Source: Methanococcoides orientis
GTDB taxonomy: Archaea > Halobacteriota > Methanosarcinia > Methanosarcinales > Methanosarcinaceae
Reading direction: 5' to 3'
DNA: 64,000 nt
NCBI RefSeq assembly: GCF_021184045.1
Contig: NZ_CP073710.1
Span: 2,366,685 to 2,430,684 of the forward strand
Shown here in pieces: positions 1 through 8,606 of this stretch (position 1 is the stretch's first letter; every line of letters starts with the position of its first letter). Under the pieces are notes generated by a model. That model searched no databases, was not told the origin of the DNA, and saw nothing but the letters and a program-made list of their open reading frames with translations. The position numbers and the translations under genes are program-made.

Positions 1-215
1 ATAATATCCAATGACTCCACTGATACACTCTCATTGCTGGGTTCCATATTTAACAATTTCGGATTAATTGTTTTTTATTCAATTCATATCTGTGAACATT
101 TGCAGTTGTCTTATTTTAGTAATCGTATGGTATGTTTGCTATAGATTCCGTTTCTCTTCAAAAAAAACTGTTCGGAAATACAATTTCGGAGTTTCTAAAG
201 AAAAGTTTACATAAA

Positions 216-224
216 TTAATATAG
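216..224 (+). promoter_or_regulatory. TATA box of first cobD
   Basis: TTAATATAG lies about 33 bases before the GTG start of the first cobD copy. The same arrangement, TTAATATATTT at 2559-2569, sits 32 bases before the GTG start of the second copy, and the following bases are also similar. This suggests the promoter was duplicated with the gene and that the transcripts have almost no leader. The leader length is inferred from usual archaeal TATA spacing. The rest of bases 1-252 shows no gene. Confidence 0.5.
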
Positions 225-252
225 CTTTTGTTCATATCATAGCACGATTAAT

Positions 253-1755
253 GTGACGATGAATCTGGAAGATGAAAGAAGTTTACCTCTCAAAAAACAT
301 ATCGTGGGTCTTGTGCCTGCATCGCATGGCGGTCTTGTGCGAAAGGCATCGCAGGAATACGGGATATCTGAGTCGGATATCATAGATATGAGCGCAAGCC
401 TGAACCCTTTAGACAGCCCATTCGATCATCCGGAATATGGTCTTGACCTGGCTTCTCTCTTTGCCGCTTCGAAGCCGGGGATGTATCACTATCCTGATAA
501 CCGTTATCTACAGTACAAGGAGGCCGCAGCATCCTTTTTGGGTGATGGGATAAGTGCTGTGAACATTATTCCCGGTAATGGTTCATGCGAGACCATACGC
601 CTTGTTGCAGAGTGTATGCTTGATACGAACGATACTGTGGGTATCCCACAGCCAACTTTTGATGAGTATGAGCAACAGTGCAGGATAATGGGTGCAAACA
701 TCCGTTACTTTGAGCACGAAGGGCTGATGGAGATCTCAGATGAGGCATTGGATGATGTAAAGATCCTCTTTGTCTGCAATCCTAACAACCCCACTGGCAA
801 ATTAATACCAAGGGATGATATCCTTGACCTTGCAAAACGGTGTGAGGCAAACGGTACTCTTCTGTTCGTCGATGAAGCTTTCATAGAACTTGCTGACCCT
901 TCACAGAGCGTGGCTGATGTAGCTGCGACAAATGATCATATTTTTGTACTTCGTTCTCTAACCAAGAACTTTGCAATCCCTGGCATACGTCTGGGATTTG
1001 GTGTTGCATCTGAGAAGATGGCACTTGCATTGAACACTGCAAGACTTTCCTGGAACCTTGGTTCTGTTCCTGATGTTGTAGGTACTGCCCTTCTGGAGAT
1101 GGAAGGTGGATGTTACAGCAAATACCTTGTAGAGTCCCGCAGTTTCATTGAGCAGGAGAGGGACTATCTTGTAGAGCGACTTTCCGGTATCTATGGCTTT
1201 AAACCCCTTCCAAGCACTGTGAACTATGTTCTTGTTGACATTAGTGAACTTTTGATGGATTCAGTGGAACTTACAGAACGGCTTGCATCCCATGGTATCC
1301 TTGTAAGGGACTGTAGTTCTTTCTATCTGCTGGATAATGATTTCATAAGGATCGCAGTTCGCACTCGGGATGAGACTGATCGGCTGATCCGGGCTATTGG
1401 GGATGTTCTGACCGAATCCGGGAAGGATTATGCCGAGGAGAAATTAAAGCAGACCATCGAGTGTGCGGCATCCGGTGAACCTGCATCCAGAAATACTTGT
1501 GAATACTATCCATGCCACTTCCAATGCCAGGACTGTACTTTCTGTTTCTGTCCGTTCTATCCATGTGAGGATCCTCGCACAGGTGGGTGCTGGATCGATA
1601 GCACCACCGGTAGCAAGGTCTGGAACTGTGAGGGTTGTACTATAATGCACAGGAAAGAAATTGTACAGGATGTTCTGAAGATCCTCATGCGTGATATTGA
1701 GACCGAGGATAACCTTAAAGTTGCCTGGGATAAAGTAGTGGTTCCCAATCTTTGA
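253..1755 (+). CDS. cobD: L-threonine-phosphate decarboxylase with C-terminal Cys-rich kinase-type extension, copy 1
   Basis: A PLP-dependent fold type I aminotransferase-like enzyme making (R)-1-aminopropan-2-ol phosphate for the cobamide nucleotide loop. The PLP lysine is K238 in SLTKNFAIPG. Residues from about 416 form a Cys-rich extension (CEYYPCHFQCQDC, then CFCPFYPCE and CEGC) that probably binds a metal or Fe-S centre. This architecture matches Methanosarcina mazei MM2060, described as a bifunctional threonine kinase and threonine-phosphate decarboxylase; the kinase role here is inferred by family. The start may be GTG 253 or ATG 259. A cobY copy follows 53 bases later. A second full copy lies at 2596, clearly paralogous but well diverged. 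Confidence 0.9.
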   Translation: MTMNLEDERSLPLKKHIVGLVPASHGGLVRKASQEYGISESDIIDMSASLNPLDSPFDHPEYGLDLASLFAASKPGMYHYPDNRYLQYKEAAASFLGDGISAVNIIPGNGSCETIRLVAECMLDTNDTVGIPQPTFDEYEQQCRIMGANIRYFEHEGLMEISDEALDDVKILFVCNPNNPTGKLIPRDDILDLAKRCEANGTLLFVDEAFIELADPSQSVADVAATNDHIFVLRSLTKNFAIPGIRLGFGVASEKMALALNTARLSWNLGSVPDVVGTALLEMEGGCYSKYLVESRSFIEQERDYLVERLSGIYGFKPLPSTVNYVLVDISELLMDSVELTERLASHGILVRDCSSFYLLDNDFIRIAVRTRDETDRLIRAIGDVLTESGKDYAEEKLKQTIECAASGEPASRNTCEYYPCHFQCQDCTFCFCPFYPCEDPRTGGCWIDSTTGSKVWNCEGCTIMHRKEIVQDVLKILMRDIETEDNLKVAWDKVVVPNL

Positions 1756-1814
1756 TCGGTTGTTCAGGCTCTATTATGGGTTTTTCCGATCGCCTCTAAT
1801 ATGGAGAATTGAAA

Positions 1815-2420
1815 ATGGATGCTATCATTATGGCAGGTGGCCTAACGCAGAGGTTAGGCATGGAGGAGAAAGCATGTGTCATGCTCATAGATAGGCCACT
1901 TATCAATTATCTTCTTGATTCACTTCTTGGTGCAATGTATATCGACCGAGTATTTGTTCAGGTGTCGCCTTATTCCCCGGACACTGAACAATGTGTGAAG
2001 GATAATTATCCGGGCAGGGTTTCAATTCTCAGAACCTCGGGCGACAATTATGTGGGCGATATGGTAAATGCCGTAAAGGATTCCGGGATCACCGGTCCTG
2101 TAATGGTGTTGATGCCGGATCTCCCGCTGGTAACATCGGAACATATTGATATGATGGTAAAAGCCTATGATAAAGTTGGTTTCCCTGCCATGTCTGTCTA
2201 CGCTCCCATTGGTCTGTATCGTGAACTTGGGTTGAGGCCGGGTACCGTTTTCAATAAAAAGGGTGAAATGCTTGTTCCTGTGGGGATAAATATCCTTGAT
2301 TCAATAACTATAGATGTAGAGCAGAAAGATACTGATTACCTTGTTGCTATTCCTGAGGTTGCTATCAGTATTGATTCGGTGGAAAGTCTTCACAAATGTG
2401 AGGAAATGTTGTTGAGATGA
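1815..2420 (+). CDS. cobY: CobY-like nucleotidyltransferase, copy 1 (divergent)
   Basis: Related to archaeal CobY, the GTP:adenosylcobinamide-phosphate guanylyltransferase that activates cobinamide phosphate. I chose ATG 1815 because MDAIIMAGG matches the start of the second copy; the TTG at 1809 also gives an open frame. The nucleotide-binding signature is altered: this copy reads GGLTQRLGMEEKACV where the copy at 6491 reads GGQGLRLGMGEKPCV, so a loop glycine and the KP pair are lost. The rest is conserved (GDNYVGDMV, PVGINILD). It may be a slow, specialised or redundant enzyme. It lies just downstream of cobD copy 1. Confidence 0.82.
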   Translation: MDAIIMAGGLTQRLGMEEKACVMLIDRPLINYLLDSLLGAMYIDRVFVQVSPYSPDTEQCVKDNYPGRVSILRTSGDNYVGDMVNAVKDSGITGPVMVLMPDLPLVTSEHIDMMVKAYDKVGFPAMSVYAPIGLYRELGLRPGTVFNKKGEMLVPVGINILDSITIDVEQKDTDYLVAIPEVAISIDSVESLHKCEEMLLR

Positions 2421-2558
2421 ATGCTTGTTGTGATTGAATCAAACCAAACTGATTAGCTTTCTCTTTATTTTTCCTTGTTTTACTTCAGAAATTTGTTGGT
2501 TGCAGCATCTGTTTTAATTCAATCTCATATTCCTTTAAAGAAACCTAAATTGAATAAC

Positions 2559-2569
2559 TTAATATATTT
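2559..2569 (+). promoter_or_regulatory. TATA box of second cobD
   Basis: TTAATATATTT lies about 32 bases before the GTG start at 2596 and resembles the box before the first copy. It is the likely promoter of cobD-cbiB-cobZ-cobS-cobY, whose genes are overlapping or closely spaced. The interval 2421-2595 contains no gene. Confidence 0.5.
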
Positions 2570-2595
2570 GCTGTTCTTTACATTATTCGATAAGC

Positions 2596-4092
2596 GTGTC
2601 GCACAAAAAACAAATCCCCCTTAAAGATCATGTTGTAGAACTAGCCTGTCCCGCTCACGGAGGCCTTATTCGTGAGATGGCTGACCGTTATGGTATTCCT
2701 GAATCGGATATGTTGGACCTGAGCGCCAGCCTCAATCCTCTGGGAAGTCCCTTTGATCATCCTTCAGGCGGTCTTGACCTTGATGATGTCATGGAACGGG
2801 CAGCGCAGAGATTTGCCCAGTATCCGGATAATCGCTATCTGGAATATCGTTCTGCAGCGGTCAATTTCCTTGGAAACGGACTTTCTGTTGAGAATATCGT
2901 TCCTGGCAATGGTTCCTGTGAGATCATAAGGCTCGTAGCAGAAGCAGTTCTGGAGCATGACGATATTGTTCTCATACCTCACCCCACTTTTGCAGAGTAT
3001 GAACAGCAATGCAAAGTTGCCGGGGCAGATGTACGGTACATAAAGCAGGAAGAGGTCATGGGACTTTCGGATGAGGTCCTTGAAAGTGCAAAGCTCCTCT
3101 TTGTGTGCAACCCAAACAATCCATCCGGTAAATTACGTAAGAGGGAAGACCTTCTTGACCTTGCGAGAAGGTGCGAACTGAATCACACCCTTCTTTTCGT
3201 TGATGAGGCTTTCATTGAACTTGCTGATGATCCGTCCCAGAGTATTGCTGATATGGTCGAGAACAATGATCATCTATTCATACTTCGCTCGCTGACCAAG
3301 GATTTTGCAATTCCCGGGGTCCGCATTGGTTTTGGTGTAGCTTCAAAAAGAATGGCAGAAGCACTTAATACTGCAAGGCTTTCCTGGAACCTTGGTTCTA
3401 TCCCTGAGGAGATCGGTGTTGCATTGATGAACATGGAAGGTGGTTGTGACAGTCCTTATCTTGTTCAGTCCCGTGAAGCCATAAAGAAGGACCGGGAATA
3501 TCTCATAGAACGTATCTCAAGGATACGCAAGTTCATCCCGATAGATACAACGATCAATTACATTCTTGTAGACATAAGCAATTCTTCATTTGATTCGACC
3601 GAACTGACTGAACGTCTTGCTTCCCATGGGGTGCTTATCAGGGATTGCAGTTCCTTCCCGTTCATGGGCAAGGATTACGTCAGGATAGCTGTCAGGCCTA
3701 AGGAAGAGACTGACCGGCTTTCACGTGCTATCGGAAAAGTTGTCGTTGAAAAAGCACGGGAGAATGCAAGATTCGATCTTATCTGTATGCTTGAAAGCGG
3801 GGATGCAAAGCCACAGGGTCCGAATACTGATTGCCCGTACTATCCATGTCATCATTTCCCTGGTCAGGACTGTACATTCTGTTTCTGTCCGTTCTATAAA
3901 TGTGAGGATGAACGAACCGGGGGCAAATGGGTGGATAGGTCAAGTGGTGGCAAGGTCTGGAGCTGTGAAGACTGTGTTGTGGTCCATCAAAAAGATGTTG
4001 TGGAAAATATCCTCAATGAACTCTCCGGTGAAGGCCAGATGGATGATAAACTAAAAAAGGCATGGACTAAGGTCGTGGAGCCTGTTCTATGA
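2596..4092 (+). CDS. cobD: L-threonine-phosphate decarboxylase with C-terminal Cys-rich kinase-type extension, copy 2
   Basis: Paralogue of the gene at 253 along its whole length and the first gene of the main cobamide operon. The PLP lysine is K235 in SLTKDFAIPG. The Cys-rich tail has the same spacing (CPYYPCHHFPGQDC, CFCPFYKCE, CEDC). By analogy with M. mazei MM2060 it may phosphorylate threonine and decarboxylate threonine phosphate to aminopropanol phosphate, which CbiB then joins to adenosylcobyrate. The GTG start is supported by the TATA spacing. Its TGA overlaps the ATG of cbiB, showing translational coupling. Both copies keep the residues I can check, so neither looks dead. Confidence 0.92.
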   Translation: MSHKKQIPLKDHVVELACPAHGGLIREMADRYGIPESDMLDLSASLNPLGSPFDHPSGGLDLDDVMERAAQRFAQYPDNRYLEYRSAAVNFLGNGLSVENIVPGNGSCEIIRLVAEAVLEHDDIVLIPHPTFAEYEQQCKVAGADVRYIKQEEVMGLSDEVLESAKLLFVCNPNNPSGKLRKREDLLDLARRCELNHTLLFVDEAFIELADDPSQSIADMVENNDHLFILRSLTKDFAIPGVRIGFGVASKRMAEALNTARLSWNLGSIPEEIGVALMNMEGGCDSPYLVQSREAIKKDREYLIERISRIRKFIPIDTTINYILVDISNSSFDSTELTERLASHGVLIRDCSSFPFMGKDYVRIAVRPKEETDRLSRAIGKVVVEKARENARFDLICMLESGDAKPQGPNTDCPYYPCHHFPGQDCTFCFCPFYKCEDERTGGKWVDRSSGGKVWSCEDCVVVHQKDVVENILNELSGEGQMDDKLKKAWTKVVEPVL

Positions 4093-5084
4093 TCGAACCT
4101 TTTCTTCCTGGTACTGACCATCTCATATCGGTGCTCCTCCTTGCAACTGCATTTGACCTGTTGATAGGAGAACCTCCAACAGCTCTGCATCCGGTGGTCT
4201 GGATAGGCAACCTGATCGGCTTCTTCAAAAGATCAGCTCCTGCCACACACAGGAAGCTCTATGGTGTGCTTTTCGCCCTTGTTGTTATACTGTTTGCATC
4301 ATCGATCGGCTATGCTGTGCTGCTGGTTGCAAACCTCTCTATATTGCCTGGGTTTGTGGTACTTCTCATCGAAGCTTATTTCCTCAAGTCCACCTTTGCC
4401 ATACGCCGCCTTATAGAGGCTGGTGTCGAGGTCAATACTGAGCTAGTAAAAGGTGATCTGCCTTCTGCACGTCAGAAGTTGTCTATGTACGTCAGCAGGG
4501 ACACCTCGCAGCTAAGCGAAGGTCAGGTCTCTTCATCTGTTATCGAGACCTGCTCGGAGAATTTCGTGGATGGCATTTTAAGCCCTCTGTTTTATTATGC
4601 GATCCTTGGGCCTTATGGTCTGATAGGGGCATACGCGTTCAAGGCAGTGAGCACCCTCGATTCAATGGTAGGCTACATGGATGAGAAACACAGGGACCTT
4701 GGATACTTCTCGGCAAAGACCGATGATGTCCTCAACTGGATCCCTGCACGTATCTGTGTTATTTACATCACTCTTGGATCTGTCCTTGCGGGAATGGTCT
4801 CACAAGGGAAGAAACTTGACCATGGTGGTGCGATAAAGTGTGCTACCAGTGACTGTCGTTCATGCTCTTCGCCAAATTCCGGTTATCCGATGGCTTCTGT
4901 GGCCGGTGTGCTTGGTGTGCGTCTGGAGAAACCGAATACCTATGTGATCGGCAAGGATTTTTCCATGCCTGTGGCAGAAGATATAAAACAAGCATCGTTG
5001 GTAATTGCTGCAGCCTCGATACTTGCAGTGATCTCGTTTGCAGTGTTAATCTATATAATTTCAGTTATAATCAACTACATCTAA
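4089..5084 (+). CDS. cbiB: Adenosylcobinamide-phosphate synthase
   Basis: CbiB/CobD-family integral membrane enzyme that condenses adenosylcobyric acid with aminopropanol phosphate. The 331 residues match the family length. Several hydrophobic segments are visible (about 60-100, 155-175, 215-240 and the last 25 residues), and the conserved stretch SVIETCSENFVDGILSPLFY near residue 150 is typical. It overlaps the upstream cobD by four bases. In many bacteria the name cobD is used for this gene, so the symbol cbiB avoids confusion with the decarboxylases here. Confidence 0.93.
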   Translation: MIEPFLPGTDHLISVLLLATAFDLLIGEPPTALHPVVWIGNLIGFFKRSAPATHRKLYGVLFALVVILFASSIGYAVLLVANLSILPGFVVLLIEAYFLKSTFAIRRLIEAGVEVNTELVKGDLPSARQKLSMYVSRDTSQLSEGQVSSSVIETCSENFVDGILSPLFYYAILGPYGLIGAYAFKAVSTLDSMVGYMDEKHRDLGYFSAKTDDVLNWIPARICVIYITLGSVLAGMVSQGKKLDHGGAIKCATSDCRSCSSPNSGYPMASVAGVLGVRLEKPNTYVIGKDFSMPVAEDIKQASLVIAAASILAVISFAVLIYIISVIINYI

Positions 5085-5106
5085 TCATACCATGTGAGTG
5101 ATCATT

Positions 5107-5694
5107 ATGAAACTTTCAGATATAGACTCTCAGGACCTGAAGAAGGACCAGCCAAAAGAGCTGGAAGGTGAGATCACCTCCGATATCATCGATATACTGG
5201 AGGAGGAAGGTATAACCGTGAAGATGCTTGTGGATACTGCTCTTGAGCTTTATGCTCCACATCCCGGTCTGGAGACCCGTGAGATCGCAGAAGCGCGTTT
5301 CAGGAAGGAGTTTGATATCGCCATATCTGATGCCAACCTTTGCCTTCTGATCTATTCCGGCATCCTTCTGGAAAGGGATGGTGAGAAAGGTAAGCTGCCA
5401 AATATAAGTAAGAGTTCTTATGAGAAAGACCTTACATTCATCATCGCAGATGAGGTAATCGGAATGAGCATTGCCAAGTATATTAGTGGTGATAAAGGCA
5501 TGTTCGAGTTCGTGCGTTTCGACAAACAAAAACCCGGCATCCTCTCTAAGTTAGGTCCGTTCATGGACGACGTCATCGGTGGTCTTATTGGTGGGGTTTC
5601 AGCTAACATGTATACAAGGGGTATGGCTGAAGCTGCTGAAAATGAAAAAAAGTCACGTAAAAATAAAGATGTAAGTGGTGTGATAGCAGCATGA
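5107..5694 (+). CDS. cobZ: Alpha-ribazole-5'-phosphate phosphatase CobZ
   Basis: Related to the PgpA/YutG fold and to the CobZ protein of Methanosarcina mazei, which removes phosphate from alpha-ribazole phosphate. The PgpA-like centre is visible as TADEVIG-like IIADEVIGMSIAKY and the C-terminal DDVIGGLIGGVSANMY. I chose ATG 5107 over GTG 5098 because a GTGAG purine-rich site precedes it. The C-terminal 20 residues are charged and probably disordered. It lies between cbiB and cobS, and the cobS ATG overlaps its stop, as expected for nucleotide-loop assembly. Confidence 0.85.
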   Translation: MKLSDIDSQDLKKDQPKELEGEITSDIIDILEEEGITVKMLVDTALELYAPHPGLETREIAEARFRKEFDIAISDANLCLLIYSGILLERDGEKGKLPNISKSSYEKDLTFIIADEVIGMSIAKYISGDKGMFEFVRFDKQKPGILSKLGPFMDDVIGGLIGGVSANMYTRGMAEAAENEKKSRKNKDVSGVIAA

Positions 5695-6506
5695 ACAATT
5701 TTTTGCTTGCTCTTAAGACAAGTTTTGGTTTCCTTTCCACTATACCTGTGGGTATGACGATGGAAGGGTTTGATGAGCTGGTAAAGCGTAGCTATCTACA
5801 GACATTCGCAGGTGTGGTCCTGGGTCTTATGATCGGGGTCTTTGCTTTTATTACTGAGACTGTGATGCCGGACCAGATCAGTGCAATTCTTATCATGGTA
5901 TTTATCTACTATCTTACGGGGTTGAACCATCTTGATGGCCTGGGGGATTTCGGTGATGGAGCTACTGCTCACGGTTCACTTGAAAAGAAGATAAAAGCTC
6001 TCAAGGATGTTGCCCTCGGTATCGGGGGAGTGGGTTATGCAATTCTTGCATTGCTTGCTCTGTATGCATCAATTTCTGCTCTTCAGGCTGAACTCATATT
6101 CTTCTCTGACAATGCTGCGTTAATGCTTGCAGTCTCGTTACTTGTGGCCGAGATCGGTGCCAAGCAGGCGATGCTTACGGTTGCTGCATTTGGGAAACCC
6201 ATTCACGAAGGGCTTGGTTCCATGATAATCAACAGCACGACCTTCCCGAGATATGTAGTATCCTTCATACTTGGTATTGTAGCAAGCGTACTGGCTTTCG
6301 GTTCCATTGGAGTTATCGGATATCTGGCAGCCATAATTTCCGCATTTGTTATAATTAACATCTCCAACCGCCATTTCAAAGGTGTGAACGGGGATTGTAT
6401 CGGAACTGCAAACGAGATCGCACGTATCATTGTACTGATCGCAATAACTCTCATGGTGATCGCTATCAATAATGGAAATGGAGGATTGCTTTGGACGCTG
6501 TTATAA
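5691..6506 (+). CDS. cobS: Adenosylcobinamide-GDP ribazoletransferase (cobalamin synthase)
   Basis: Integral membrane CobS joins adenosylcobinamide-GDP with alpha-ribazole or its phosphate. The 271 residues carry about six or seven hydrophobic helices. The family motif appears as GLNHLDGLGDFGDGATAHG near residue 82, containing the Asp-rich Mg2+ site. The ATG overlaps the cobZ stop and the gene end overlaps the TTG start of cobY copy 2, so all five genes from 2596 are probably one transcript. Confidence 0.93.
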   Translation: MNNFLLALKTSFGFLSTIPVGMTMEGFDELVKRSYLQTFAGVVLGLMIGVFAFITETVMPDQISAILIMVFIYYLTGLNHLDGLGDFGDGATAHGSLEKKIKALKDVALGIGGVGYAILALLALYASISALQAELIFFSDNAALMLAVSLLVAEIGAKQAMLTVAAFGKPIHEGLGSMIINSTTFPRYVVSFILGIVASVLAFGSIGVIGYLAAIISAFVIINISNRHFKGVNGDCIGTANEIARIIVLIAITLMVIAINNGNGGLLWTLL

Positions 6507-7099
6507 TGGCAGGCGGGCAGGGACTTCGACTTGGAATGGGTGAAAAACCATGTGTCGAACTTCTTGGTAAACCTCTTATAAGTTACGTTATCGATTCTCT
6601 GGAAAAGTCTTCACACATCGAACGCATATTCGTAGCAGTGTCTCCTTCAACGCCCGCTACTGAAGAGCTTGTGAGGGAGAAATATGGTGATCATATACAG
6701 GAGATCAATACGGCAGGTGACAACTATGTAGGGGATATGGTCTATGCCGTGGAGAGTTCAGGTATAAAGGGTCCTGTGATGATAATAATGTCTGACCTTC
6801 CTCTTGTGACGCCGGCACTCCTGGATTCCATCATTGATGCCTATGAATCGTGTGAGGAAGAGTCAATGTCCGTTTTCATACCTCTTTCTCTTTGCAGCGA
6901 GGTGGGCATACGACCGGACACGGTCTTCAATTGGAGCGGTAAGCTAATTGTGCCTGCTGGCATTAATATTCTTGATGGGAAGCATATCAATGAGGAGCAG
7001 AAATATCATAATTACATGCTTGATGATCCTGAGATCGCTTTGAACATAAATACGGCGGAAGATCTGAAACGGTGCAAAAATATCCTCATAAATAGATGA
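6491..7099 (+). CDS. cobY: Adenosylcobinamide-phosphate guanylyltransferase CobY, copy 2
   Basis: Makes adenosylcobinamide-GDP from adenosylcobinamide phosphate and GTP, replacing bacterial CobU in archaea. The TTG start at 6491 is preceded by GGAGG at 6480-6484 and lies inside the end of cobS. The signature MAGGQGLRLGMGEKPCVEL is intact, with downstream GDNYVGDMVYAVE and PAGINILD. This is the better candidate of the two copies for the standard activity. It ends the cobamide operon, though the hypothetical gene at 7128 follows by 28 bases. Confidence 0.92.
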   Translation: MDAVIMAGGQGLRLGMGEKPCVELLGKPLISYVIDSLEKSSHIERIFVAVSPSTPATEELVREKYGDHIQEINTAGDNYVGDMVYAVESSGIKGPVMIIMSDLPLVTPALLDSIIDAYESCEEESMSVFIPLSLCSEVGIRPDTVFNWSGKLIVPAGINILDGKHINEEQKYHNYMLDDPEIALNINTAEDLKRCKNILINR

Positions 7100-7127
7100 T
7101 CTGCTTTAATATTCAAGGAGGCTAAAT

Positions 7128-7496
7128 ATGGTTGAATTCGCAATTCTGGGTGATAAAAAATATTCCATGCAAACAGTAAGGCTGGTTACGGGGAATGTCG
7201 CTGCTGGCACTGACATTCACAATATTCCTGAAGAGCAGCTTCTTCTTTGTGAGGCAATAGATGACCCATACCTTCTCCCCTTCCTTCTGGAGAAGTTCTA
7301 TATGATGGAGATCAAGGATGCAGAACAGTTCAGGTTGTGCCTTATAAGGGTGCAGGTCGATTCGGACATGCGCCTTAATGAAGATATTCAGAAACATCAG
7401 CACCGTGGATATGTTTCCCGAACGATAGAGAAATTGATGTATCGTGATATTTTTCTTGAGATCGTAAGGGAGGAAGATGTCGGTGTTGAGGCTTGA
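7128..7496 (+). CDS. Conserved-looking hypothetical protein
   Basis: A 122-residue soluble acidic protein that I do not recognise. The ATG has a strong AGGAGG site at 7115-7120. It has no signal peptide, membrane helix or cysteine motif; the only cysteines are isolated. The sequence looks globular, with an LLPFLLEKFYMMEIKDAEQF helix in the middle and a C-terminal IEKLMYRDIFLEIVREED segment. Its place 28 bases after cobY suggests possible cotranscription with the cobamide genes, but nothing in the sequence links it to that pathway. Confidence 0.7.
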   Translation: MVEFAILGDKKYSMQTVRLVTGNVAAGTDIHNIPEEQLLLCEAIDDPYLLPFLLEKFYMMEIKDAEQFRLCLIRVQVDSDMRLNEDIQKHQHRGYVSRTIEKLMYRDIFLEIVREEDVGVEA

Positions 7497-7722
7497 AATG
7501 ATTGTTGGATCGATGGTCGAATTGATGGTTCAATTCTGATCATCTGTGTGGAAATAAATCATTTTTTATATCATAACAAGGCATACTGGTATAGATAACA
7601 CAGATACTAATGGGTGCTTGTCTATATGAGTAGTGGGAAAAAGTATTCATTATGTCTGTCAGGATCTCATGATTCTATTTTAAAAATATCGATATGATCT
7701 AACTATATTATCAGGTGTAAAG

Positions 7723-8454
7723 ATGGCTGATGAAGTAACTCAAGAAAGGGTTAGCACGGGAATTCGTGGATTGGATGAAATGTTACGTGGGGGCTTCTTC
7801 AAAGGGACTGCTAATGTTGTCTCAGGAAAGTCCGGTACAGGTAAAACTATCTTTGGAACCCAATTCCTGATGGAAGGTATTGAAAAAGGCGAAACCGTGA
7901 TGTGCATCATCACATCCGAGGAATCCAAGTCTCTCGTACGTGAAATGCAAGCATCCTTCGGATGGGATCTCGATTCCATGGTCGCAGAAGGCAAACTGGT
8001 ATTTGTAGACATCACAGACCCAAGCCTTCGTCTCCAGAAGAGTGTGGAGATCGCTCCGACAGAGCTTATCAAGAGCTTCAAGAAACTGGTGGAAAGCAAG
8101 ATCGAGGAAACAAAACCTGATCGTGTGTTCATCGATTCCATTGAAGCAATGTTCCTTGCAATTGAGTCCAACTACAAGCTGCGCACATTGATCGATGATA
8201 TCTTTGGTATCTTCAGGAAACGCAATGTTACAGCTCTTGTAACCGTTGGTGTTATGTTCGGACTGGACGAGATGGTTGAATATGGTGCAGATGCTGTTGT
8301 CAAACTTGGTCGCGAGATCATAGGAAGCAACCTCCAGCGTACCATCTATGTAATGAAGCTCAGAGGTTCAGGCACCATCAACGAAGTTAGGGTACTCAAT
8401 ATTTCTGACAGTGGTATGGCTGTACTTGCTCAGTCACCATATCTTGAGAAATAA
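7723..8454 (+). CDS. KaiC-like RecA-superfamily ATPase, single domain
   Basis: A 243-residue protein with one KaiC/RadA-type ATPase core. The Walker A is GKSGTGKT at about residues 35-42 and the N-terminus ISTGIRGLDEML-like VSTGIRGLDEML is typical. The Walker B region is DRVFIDSIEAM. Only one domain is present, unlike the double-domain cyanobacterial KaiC, and no KaiB is nearby. Archaeal homologues are often tied to signalling or to the archaellum regulator ArlH-like group, but the role here is unknown. AGGTG precedes the ATG. An intrinsic terminator follows at 8473. Confidence 0.85.
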   Translation: MADEVTQERVSTGIRGLDEMLRGGFFKGTANVVSGKSGTGKTIFGTQFLMEGIEKGETVMCIITSEESKSLVREMQASFGWDLDSMVAEGKLVFVDITDPSLRLQKSVEIAPTELIKSFKKLVESKIEETKPDRVFIDSIEAMFLAIESNYKLRTLIDDIFGIFRKRNVTALVTVGVMFGLDEMVEYGADAVVKLGREIIGSNLQRTIYVMKLRGSGTINEVRVLNISDSGMAVLAQSPYLEK

Positions 8455-8472
8455 TATTAACGTATAAATGAA

Positions 8473-8501
8473 AAGGTGCCTTTCAGGTACCTTCCTTTTT
8501 T
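8473..8501 (+). terminator. Terminator after KaiC-like gene
   Basis: AAGGTGCC and GGTACCTT form an eight-position stem with one mismatch around a TTTCA loop, and a T-run follows at 8496-8501. It ends the KaiC-like gene. Confidence 0.65.
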
Positions 8502-8606
8502 ACTTTAAATATACTTAAGCTGTTTTTTGTTCGCATTACCACTTTAATTATTCACTTATCGACTTAATTATTTACTTATGTGGTCTGCTTTGTTTACTGG
8601 AAGTAT

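Noticed and set aside
1-252. Cobalamin riboswitch before the cob genes
   Set aside because: No B12-box or long structured leader; the TATA box leaves almost no leader and such switches are bacterial.
7723-8454. Circadian clock kaiABC locus
   Set aside because: Single KaiC domain, no kaiA or kaiB; such proteins are common in archaea.
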